DNA from: Gammaproteobacteria bacterium
GTDB lineage: Bacteria; Pseudomonadota; Gammaproteobacteria; Arenicellales; UBA868
Reading direction: 5' to 3'
DNA length: 37,333 nt
Assembly (NCBI GenBank): GCA_014239255.1
Contig: JAAZZE010000017.1
Location: forward strand, 3,665-40,997
Positions 31,643 to 37,333 of the stretch are shown piece by piece. The notes under the pieces were generated by a model. That model was given only the letters and a program-made list of their open reading frames with translations, made no database searches and was not told the origin of the DNA. Positions within the stretch are counted from its first letter, which is position 1. Each line of letters starts with the position of its first letter. The position numbers were made by a program, and so were the translations under genes.

Positions 31643-32200
31643 TCAGTCTTTATGTGACTTGCTGTGTTGCCAGAGAATGTCGGGCTGGCCGGCGAGTTGA
31701 TTTAGGCTGCGTGCCATTACGAAAAGCAGATCCGACAGGCGGTTGATGTATTGTTGGGAAATATCAGATATTGGGTGCCCATCGTCGACAGAAACAAGGG
31801 CACGCTCGGCGCGCCGACAGGCACTGCGTGCCACGTGACAATGGGCGGCTGTACGTGCGCCGCCGGGCAGTATGAATTCCTCCAGTGGAGCTAACGATTC
31901 GTTCAGGCTATCAAGCATTTGCTCGACTGCGACAATCTGGTCGGAGTTGACAAGAACATGTCCGGGCAAGCTGAGTTCGCCTCCCAGGTCAAACAACGTG
32001 TGCTGAACTAAAACAAGGAAATCACCGATGTGATCGGGCAGAGGTTCGGTCATCAGAAGCCCAATCAGGCTGTTCAGTTCATCAACCTCACCCATAGCTT
32101 CGACTCGGGTCGAAGTCTTTGGTACCCGGGAGCCGTCGCTCAGTCCTGTTGTACCATCATCACCGGTTCGGGTGTAGATCTTGCTTAGTCGCTTTCCCAT
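31643..32200 (-). CDS. PduO-type ATP:cob(I)alamin adenosyltransferase
   Basis: The enzyme transfers the 5'-deoxyadenosyl group of ATP to cob(I)alamin or cobinamide to make the adenosyl cofactor. The 185-aa product has the three family blocks: TRTGDDGTTGLSDGSR (residues 10-25, the ATP-binding glycine loop), RSACRRAER (125-133) and the YINRLSDLLFVMAR helix near the C-terminus. I chose ATG at 32200 (MGKRLSKIYTRTGDD), the usual PduO start, with GGA 7 nt upstream; a TTG at 32230 would add ten unrelated residues. It lies 37 bp downstream of the glycerate kinase gene on the same strand, so the two may be cotranscribed. No other cobalamin gene is in the window. Confidence 0.93.
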   Translation of the reverse strand: MGKRLSKIYTRTGDDGTTGLSDGSRVPKTSTRVEAMGEVDELNSLIGLLMTEPLPDHIGDFLVLVQHTLFDLGGELSLPGHVLVNSDQIVAVEQMLDSLNESLAPLEEFILPGGARTAAHCHVARSACRRAERALVSVDDGHPISDISQQYINRLSDLLFVMARSLNQLAGQPDILWQHSKSHKD

Positions 32201-32237
32201 AAAGAGTCCGTCGGTTGATTTTGGGGTCAATAATAAA

Positions 32238-33524
32238 TCAACCAGGGCCTTTAAGACAGGCTATTGCTCGGAAATCATTAACGTTGGTGCGGGTCGGGCC
32301 CGTGGCTACCGTGTCACCTAGTGCTTCAAAAAATGCGCCGGCATTGTTATCAGCAAGGTAAGTTCCCGGATTCATTCCGAGCAACTTGGCTCGGCTCAGT
32401 GTATCGGGTGTGATGATGGCGCCGGCGACCTTGCTTGCGCCATCAATCCCATCGGTATCACAGGCGATGGCGAAAATGTTATCCATGCCATTTAACTCGA
32501 TCGCCAGAGCCAGCAGGTATTCTTGGTTGCGCCCGCCGGTTCCTTGCCCCTTGACCATAACTGTGGTTTCTCCTCCGGATAGCATCACGGTCTTGGGCCC
32601 AGTCCCGGAAAATTGGTCGGAATCGATAACCAGCCGCGAATGGACGCGAGCGAGTTCGTGGGCAATGCCTTCCTCAGCATCACCGCGGTTGATGACCTTT
32701 AGCCCTCTTTCGTGCGCACGTGCAGCAGCAGCAGCCAACGCTTCGGCGGGCGTGGCAATAATAGACAGTCTTGAGTGGCTGAGATGGACGTGTCCTGGTG
32801 AGGGGCTTTCGGATGCCGGGGCCCTAAGTACAGCATCTACCGCTTTTGGAAGCTTGATTGCATACTTTGCCAGTATGGCCATAGTCTGCTCGGTGGTTGT
32901 CGGGTCGCCTGTGGTTGGGCCAGAGGCAATAGTGGCAGGATCGTCACCGGGAACATCGGAGATAAGGAGGCTCTCGGTACGGGCTGGGTAAGCTGCCTGA
33001 GCCAGGCGCCCTCCTTTGATACTGGATAAGTGTTTGCGGACAGTGTTGATTTCGTGAATAGGTGCACCGCAGACCAATAGTTGGCTTGTGATCGACTGTT
33101 TCTGTTCCAGGCTGATGCCCGGAAGCGGCAAGCTGAGCAAAGAACTGCCCCCGCCCGATAATAGGCACAGCAAAAGATCATCCGGGCCAAGGCTGCAGGC
33201 AAGGTCAAAAATGCGCTGCGCACCCACCTGCCCAGCCAAGTCAGGGACAGGATGCCCAGCTTCAATGATCTCAATAAACTTACAGTCAAGACCGTGGTTA
33301 TAAGGCACTAACACAAGGCCTTCCAGTGGTCCGGGCCAAACTTTTTCCAAGGTCTGCGCCATTGATGCGCCCGCTTTCCCGGCGCCGACGACTACGACTT
33401 TCCCTATCGGGGGTTGTGGAAGCGAACCGGCCATATTTTCTGATGGATCGGCCCGCGCCACGGCATGGGAAAAAAGATCTAGCAACAGGTCTCGAGGGTC
33501 GGCATCGAAGAGTATTTTATTCAT
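32238..33524 (-). CDS. Glycerate 2-kinase (MOFRL family, GckA/TtuD-like)
   Basis: This class II glycerate kinase phosphorylates D-glycerate to 2-phosphoglycerate with ATP, feeding it to glycolysis from glyoxylate/tartronate or serine-type pathways. The product is 428 aa, the family's usual length. The N-terminal domain has VVGAGKAG (about 45-52), LSGGGSSLL and INTVRKHLSSIKGGRLA; the C-terminal MOFRL domain has LSGGETTV, GTGGRNQEYLLALA, ACDTDGIDG and GPTRTNVNDF. Members are often annotated as hydroxypyruvate reductase after TtuD, but the kinase assignment is better supported. No clear ribosome binding site is seen before the ATG (33522-33524). It is divergent from the ureohydrolase gene, with 211 bp between. 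Confidence 0.93.
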   Translation of the reverse strand: MNKILFDADPRDLLLDLFSHAVARADPSENMAGSLPQPPIGKVVVVGAGKAGASMAQTLEKVWPGPLEGLVLVPYNHGLDCKFIEIIEAGHPVPDLAGQVGAQRIFDLACSLGPDDLLLCLLSGGGSSLLSLPLPGISLEQKQSITSQLLVCGAPIHEINTVRKHLSSIKGGRLAQAAYPARTESLLISDVPGDDPATIASGPTTGDPTTTEQTMAILAKYAIKLPKAVDAVLRAPASESPSPGHVHLSHSRLSIIATPAEALAAAAARAHERGLKVINRGDAEEGIAHELARVHSRLVIDSDQFSGTGPKTVMLSGGETTVMVKGQGTGGRNQEYLLALAIELNGMDNIFAIACDTDGIDGASKVAGAIITPDTLSRAKLLGMNPGTYLADNNAGAFFEALGDTVATGPTRTNVNDFRAIACLKGPG

Positions 33525-33735
33525 CAGTTAGTTGTGGGTTGCCAGTATGATTTTGAAAAGACGTTAACCATGCGACATTATGCATGATGAAGTTTTAGGT
33601 TGATTAGGTCTTGCCTCGAACCCTCAATCGTGCGCCGAGTGCAGTTAAGTATTGCCATGGGGTTGCACAGTTACCATCAAAAAGGGCATTCTTGTGGGGT
33701 TGCTCAATTAAAAACGTTTCCTGGAAGGAGGTTTC
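33525..33735. promoter_or_regulatory. Divergent intergenic region between the glycerate kinase and ureohydrolase genes
   Basis: These 211 bp must hold promoters for both directions, but no sigma70 pair of good quality is visible on either strand. I looked for guanidine riboswitch motifs (ykkC-I conserved loops, the paired ACGR hairpins of guanidine-II, the type III pseudoknot words) and found none. The only firm element is the ribosome binding site at the right end. Confidence 0.5.
33725..33732 (+). promoter_or_regulatory. Full-consensus Shine-Dalgarno of the ureohydrolase gene
   Basis: AAGGAGGT is an eight-base perfect complement of the 16S rRNA 3' end and stands just before ATG 33736. It is stronger than the ribosome binding sites of most ribosomal genes in this window and fixes the start codon. 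Confidence 0.85.
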
Positions 33736-34707
33736 ATGTATCAATACGACGCCTACGAGGATCCAATCCAGCGCCCACGTTACACGGGCTTGGCTACCTT
33801 CATGCGTGCGCCCTATCGGGAAGCCTGGCAGGGGGTCGATATCGGTCTCATCGGGGTACCCTTTGACGGTGGTGTAACCAATCGCCCTGGAGCCCGGCAC
33901 GGACCACGTGAAATACGCAACCAGTCGAGCCTTATGCGCCGACGTAACCAGTCCAGCGGTATAGCCCCTCATGACATATGCGCCGTCGCAGATCTGGGCG
34001 ACGCCTGGGTGCAATCGCCTTTTCACCTGGAAAAAAGCTTAGACGAAATCCAGGCATTCTTTGCTCAGGTTAATTCAGAGGGCATCGTTCCGGTCTCCGC
34101 CGGAGGCGATCATTCAGTCACTTTGCCGATTCTTCGGGCGATTGCCGCGGATGCTCCGGTCGGACTGATACATTTCGATGCGCATTGCGATACTGGTGAT
34201 GATTATCTGGGTTCAAAATTTCACCATGGAGCGCCTTTTCGCCGTGCGGTCGAGGAAGGCCTGGTAGATCCAAAACGCACCATCCAGATTGGTATTCGCG
34301 GTTCACTGAACGACCTTGATCAGTGGCAGTTCAGTCATGAAACGGGGATGCGAGTCATCTATATGGACGAATTCTACGAGATGGGAGTCAAGGCCGTAAT
34401 CGAAGAGATTTACCGGGTAGTGGGTGAGAGTCCCTCATATCTTACCTTCGACGTAGATGGTCTGGATCCGGTCTATGCTTCAGGGACCGGAACGCCGGAA
34501 GTCGGTGGCTTCAGTACTGTAGAGGCGCAGTTGATGATTCGTGGGTGCCGCGGTTTGAATCTGATAGGCGGTGATCTGGTTGAGGTTGCGCCACCGTTTG
34601 ATCCCAGTGGTAATACCGCGCTGACGGGAGCGACTATGATGTTCGAGATTCTGTGTGTTGTAGCCGATGCTGTATCTTCTCGTAAGGCCTCTGAGAGTGC
34701 AGCCTAA
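33736..34707 (+). CDS. Ureohydrolase family protein (agmatinase or guanidino-acid hydrolase)
   Basis: Ureohydrolases use a binuclear metal centre to release urea from a guanidino group. The 323-aa product has all six metal ligands: H126 (GGDHS), D148, H150 and D152 (FDAHCDT), and D239 and D241 (FDVDGLDP). The N-terminal RYTGLATFMRAPY, the NRPGARHGPREIRNQSSL segment and the C-terminal TGATMMFEILC resemble the guanidinobutyrase/guanidinopropionase (GbuA/GpuA) branch as I recall it, as much as classical SpeB agmatinase, so the substrate is open: agmatine, 4-guanidinobutyrate, 3-guanidinopropionate or another guanidino compound. A complete ABC importer follows 71 bp downstream. No nickel chaperone genes are nearby. 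Confidence 0.9.
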   Translation: MYQYDAYEDPIQRPRYTGLATFMRAPYREAWQGVDIGLIGVPFDGGVTNRPGARHGPREIRNQSSLMRRRNQSSGIAPHDICAVADLGDAWVQSPFHLEKSLDEIQAFFAQVNSEGIVPVSAGGDHSVTLPILRAIAADAPVGLIHFDAHCDTGDDYLGSKFHHGAPFRRAVEEGLVDPKRTIQIGIRGSLNDLDQWQFSHETGMRVIYMDEFYEMGVKAVIEEIYRVVGESPSYLTFDVDGLDPVYASGTGTPEVGGFSTVEAQLMIRGCRGLNLIGGDLVEVAPPFDPSGNTALTGATMMFEILCVVADAVSSRKASESAA

Positions 34708-34748
34708 ATCGACGGGCACGGGAGACCCCGACTCTAGATCGGAATTTT

Positions 34749-34761
34749 AATTGTGACAATT
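34749..34761. promoter_or_regulatory. 13-bp palindrome upstream of the ABC transporter genes
   Basis: AATTGT-G-ACAATT is a perfect 6+6 inverted repeat with a one-base centre, placed 18 bp before the binding protein ATG in the 71-bp gap after the ureohydrolase gene. It could be an operator for a regulator of the importer. A small CCGA/TCGG stem followed by AATTTT at 34727-34748 might be a weak terminator, but it is too short to call. Confidence 0.3.
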
Positions 34762-34778
34762 TCTAAGAGGGAATCACA

Positions 34779-35774
34779 ATGAATGTTAGACATTTTATGC
34801 GACGACTTATTGTCCGGTTGGGTTGGCTGTTCTGCGGACTACTTCTGCCCTCACAATTTGTTGTCGCGGGTGAGATTCGCCTTGGGGTTCTCAAGTTTGG
34901 CACGGTCAACTGGGAACTCGACGCCATGGTGCACAATGGCTTTGCCGCGGACGAAGGGGTTGACCTGACCATCGTAGCGTTGGCTAACAAGAACGCGACC
35001 AGTGTTGCTCTACAGTCTGGCGACGTCGATATGATCGTGACCGACTGGATCTGGGTCTCGCGCCAACGGGCAGCTGGTGCAGATTTCACCTTCGCTCCGT
35101 ATTCTGCAGCAGTGGGTGCGCTCATGGTGCCGCCCGACTCGAGTATCAAGAACCTTTCCGATCTCGCTGGTAAACGGGTTGGTATTGCCGGTGGGCCAGT
35201 GGATAAGAGTTGGGTACTGTTTAAAGCGCTTGCGAAGGCCCGATATGATCTGGATCTCGACCAACAGGTAGAACGCGTATTTGGTGCACCACCCCTGATC
35301 AACCAGCAAGTATTATCTGGTGGGGTCGACGCTGCGGTTAATTTCTGGCACTACAATGCTCGACTCAAGGCGGCAGGATTACGCGAAGTCGTTGCTGTAG
35401 CAAGTACTGCTGCAGCTTTAGGAATTGTTGAGCCGGTGCCTATGCTTGGTTATGCATTCAGCGCCAGTTGGGCCGAAGATCAACGCGAGGACGTGATCGG
35501 TTTTCTCAGAGCGAGTCGTACCACCAAAACTCTTTTGGCCAAATCGACAAAACAATGGCAGCGGCTTCGCCCCAGGATGAAGGCCGAGGAAGATGCAGTT
35601 TTTAAGGCGTTAGTAGCTGGCTATCGTGCCGGTATCCCGGCCCACTGGGGCAGTGAAGAGCGTAGGGCAGCCGCAAATCTTTTTGCAGTCATGGCTAAGG
35701 CAGGCGGCAAGAGACTCGTCGGTGACTCACTCAGTCTTGCACCAGGGACCTTCTGGGCCGATTGGACTTTTTAA
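34779..35774 (+). CDS. NitT/TauT-type ABC transporter, periplasmic substrate-binding protein
   Basis: The protein should capture a small solute in the periplasm and hand it to the permease encoded next. The 331-aa product starts with a signal peptide: basic residues at R8, R9 and R13, a hydrophobic core at about 10-23, and likely cleavage after VVA (residue 30). The mature part starts GEIRLGVLKFGTVNWELD and has the NrtA/SsuA-like features LQSGDVDMIVTDWIW, SDLAGKRVGIAGG and GGVDAAVNFWHY. The GAGGGA ribosome binding site is good. No lipobox is seen. The ligand is not predictable from sequence alone; the family includes nitrate, taurine, sulfonates and pyrimidines, and the ureohydrolase neighbour suggests a guanidino compound. 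Confidence 0.88.
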   Translation: MNVRHFMRRLIVRLGWLFCGLLLPSQFVVAGEIRLGVLKFGTVNWELDAMVHNGFAADEGVDLTIVALANKNATSVALQSGDVDMIVTDWIWVSRQRAAGADFTFAPYSAAVGALMVPPDSSIKNLSDLAGKRVGIAGGPVDKSWVLFKALAKARYDLDLDQQVERVFGAPPLINQQVLSGGVDAAVNFWHYNARLKAAGLREVVAVASTAAALGIVEPVPMLGYAFSASWAEDQREDVIGFLRASRTTKTLLAKSTKQWQRLRPRMKAEEDAVFKALVAGYRAGIPAHWGSEERRAAANLFAVMAKAGGKRLVGDSLSLAPGTFWADWTF

Positions 35775-35781
35775 GACTCGT

Positions 35782-36531
35782 ATGCCGCCCCTGGCAAATC
35801 TGTGGTGGTCGTTGATATCGTTACTGGTGTTGCTAGGTCTTTGGCATCTTGGGGCAAGTTTTGCGGATAGCCGCGTATTACCTAGCCCGTTGGTGGTTTT
35901 CAGTGTCCTTGTCGAGGGCATAGGCTCGGGTGAGGTTCCCTATCATCTCGCCGTGACCCTGGCACGCGTGGCAGCGAGCTTCGTGTTGGCAATGTCCATC
36001 GGAGTAGCGGTTGGTATAGCGATGGGTCGATTGTTAGGCCTTAACCGTTTTCTCGATAGTTGGCTGATTTTCTTTTTAAATCTCCCAGCACTTGTTACCA
36101 TCATCCTGTGTTACGTTTGGTTCGGTCTGGTTGAAAGTGCTGCGGTGCTGGCGGTGGCTATCAACAAGATACCCAATGTCATTGTCACAGTGCGCGAGGG
36201 AGCACGTTCACTCAACCGCGACCTTGACGAGATGTGCCGTGTCTATCGTCTTAATGGTATGGCACGACTACGTCATGTCATACTGCCTCAGCTTTCGCCT
36301 TACTTGTTAGCGTCAGTGCGGTCGGGGCTTGCGCTCATATGGAAGATCGTCTTGGTTGTGGAACTGCTGGGCAGAAGTAACGGGATCGGGTTTCAATTAA
36401 GTGTGTTTTTCCAAATGTTTGATGTGGCAAGCATATTGGCGTACTCACTAGCCTTTATTATGATTGTTCAGATTATCGAATGGTTCGGCTTACGACCGCT
36501 TGAGACTGCCTTAAATCGGTGGCGCCGATGA
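35782..36531 (+). CDS. NitT/TauT-type ABC transporter, permease
   Basis: This is the inner-membrane subunit of the importer. The 249-aa product has about six hydrophobic segments, beginning LANLWWSLISLLVLLGLWHL. The ATPase-docking EAA-type loop is visible as EMCRVYRLNGMARLRHVILP (residue spacing EAA---G---I-LP). I chose ATG 35782, 7 bp after the binding protein stop; the open frame before it overlaps that gene and carries no recognisable family sequence. The ribosome binding site is weak, so translation is probably coupled. The TGA stop overlaps the ATPase start (ATGA, 36528-36531). Confidence 0.9.
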   Translation: MPPLANLWWSLISLLVLLGLWHLGASFADSRVLPSPLVVFSVLVEGIGSGEVPYHLAVTLARVAASFVLAMSIGVAVGIAMGRLLGLNRFLDSWLIFFLNLPALVTIILCYVWFGLVESAAVLAVAINKIPNVIVTVREGARSLNRDLDEMCRVYRLNGMARLRHVILPQLSPYLLASVRSGLALIWKIVLVVELLGRSNGIGFQLSVFFQMFDVASILAYSLAFIMIVQIIEWFGLRPLETALNRWRR

Positions 36532-37253
36532 ATAGCCTACAGGTCAACTTGTGCAAAAAAACTTTTCCGGGGGTATCACAGGCACCGCCACACCAAGCTC
36601 TAGCCTCAATTAAGTTTTCAATAAAGCGCGGCCAGTTCGCGTGTATTACCGGCCCGTCGGGCTGTGGCAAGACAACGTTGTTGAACATATTGGCTGGCCT
36701 GGACCATGACTACGATGGTGAGATCCACCTGCCACTCACATCGGAACACCAGAAAGCGGTTATTGGCTATGTATTTCAGGCACCCCGGCTGCTGCCCTGG
36801 CGGACGGTGGGGCAGAATCTCACCCTTATCAAGGATCGATCGGCGAGCACAGTCGATGTCAGCGAACTGCTTAGCCTGACTGGTCTTACGGATTTTTGCC
36901 ATGCCTATCCTGACCGCCTGTCTACCGGTATGCAACGGCGACTTGCTTTGGCGCGTGCTTTCGTAGTGGAGCCCGACTTACTGTTACTCGATGAGCCATT
37001 CACCTCGCTTGATGAGCCGACGGCTGCGCGATTGCGTTTACTGCTGCTAGAGATCTGGCGCAGGCACTCCACTACAGTGATTTTTGTAACCCACGACCTG
37101 CGGGAGGCAATCCAGCTGGGGCAACGGATCATCCGATTGACTGGCGCACCGGGCAAAGTCGACCTTGATATACCAATTCTCCTTAGCCCAACAGAGCGCT
37201 CGGACACGCAGGTAGTCGAAGCCTGGCGAACGCGAATTCTTCAGGCAGGGTAA
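36528..37253 (+). CDS. NitT/TauT-type ABC transporter, ATP-binding protein
   Basis: This subunit powers the importer. The 241-aa product has Walker A GPSGCGKTT (residues 42-50), the Q-loop glutamine Q84 (FQAPRLLPW), the signature LSTGM (131-135; most relatives have LSGGM), Walker B LLLLDE (D155, E156), the D-loop SLDE and the H-loop H189 (VTHD). The start ATG 36528 overlaps the permease stop; a GTG at 36519 in frame is less likely. The SSGGM-type core deviation (Gly to Thr) is a conservative oddity that probably does not abolish activity. After its stop, 80 bp remain with no gene recognised. Confidence 0.93.
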   Translation: MNSLQVNLCKKTFPGVSQAPPHQALASIKFSIKRGQFACITGPSGCGKTTLLNILAGLDHDYDGEIHLPLTSEHQKAVIGYVFQAPRLLPWRTVGQNLTLIKDRSASTVDVSELLSLTGLTDFCHAYPDRLSTGMQRRLALARAFVVEPDLLLLDEPFTSLDEPTAARLRLLLLEIWRRHSTTVIFVTHDLREAIQLGQRIIRLTGAPGKVDLDIPILLSPTERSDTQVVEAWRTRILQAG

Positions 37254-37333
37254 TTAGTACGATTTGGGTTTAAAAAAGCTGGAGTAGTACCGTAACTAAA
37301 GTGAGCTAAAGGTTTTGACAAATCTCATTGGAG

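Noticed and set aside
33525-33735. Guanidine riboswitch upstream of the ureohydrolase gene
   Set aside because: None of the conserved words of guanidine-I, -II or -III riboswitches could be found here or in 34708-34778.
33604-34026. 140-codon - strand frame over the start of the ureohydrolase gene
   Set aside because: It is antisense to a gene with complete catalytic motifs and a consensus ribosome binding site, and has no recognisable domain.
37315-37320. TTGACA near the right end as a promoter
   Set aside because: Only 13 bases follow, so the -10 region is outside the window and the call cannot be tested.

Overview
The window is a stretch of a gammaproteobacterial chromosome dominated by the ribosomal protein and RNA polymerase supercluster, all on the + strand, followed by a short accessory region. 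The assignment to Gammaproteobacteria rests on the order tuf - tRNA-Trp - secE - nusG - rplKAJL - rpoBC - rpsLG - fusA - tuf - S10/spc/alpha genes, on the presence of two near-identical tuf genes, on a secE protein of the three-helix type, and on protein lengths and motifs close to those of E. coli and Pseudomonas. No family or genus is claimed. Codon usage looks uniform, GC is moderate, and no insertion sequences, prophage genes or CRISPR arrays were seen.

Layout. 1-333: 3' third of a tuf gene. 368-443: tRNA-Trp(CCA). 475-1425: secE-nusG. 1508-3809: rplK-rplA and rplJ-rplL, separated by an L10-type leader (2632-2843). 3961-12320: rpoB-rpoC, preceded by a long hairpin and followed by a hairpin. 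12363-12391: a textbook sigma70 promoter driving rpsL. 12457-17018: rpsL, rpsG, fusA, tufA, with an unusually long 358-bp structured spacer between rpsL and rpsG. 17052-30767: S10, spc and alpha clusters run together without large gaps (rpsJ to rplQ, including secY, rpmJ and rpoA), ending at a strong intrinsic terminator (30788-30813). These genes together build both ribosomal subunits, the RNA polymerase core, elongation factors Tu and G, the NusG/NusE link between the two machines, and the SecYE translocon.

The last 6.5 kb is accessory. It holds ampD (cell wall anhydro-muropeptide amidase) on the + strand; convergent - strand genes for a PduO-type cobalamin adenosyltransferase and a MOFRL-family glycerate 2-kinase; and then, divergently, a + strand group of a ureohydrolase (agmatinase/guanidino-acid hydrolase family) followed by a complete NitT/TauT-type ABC importer (binding protein, permease, ATPase). 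The pairing of a ureohydrolase with an importer suggests uptake and hydrolysis of a guanidino compound, but the substrate is not determined by the sequence.

Most of the window is conserved and ordinary. The two places that merit real attention are the structured rpsL-rpsG spacer and the ureohydrolase-ABC transporter group. Several start codons were moved downstream of the longest possible reading frame (secE, fusA, rplE, rpsN, rpsH, rplF, secY, rpmJ, PduO, permease, ATPase), on family N-termini and ribosome binding sites.
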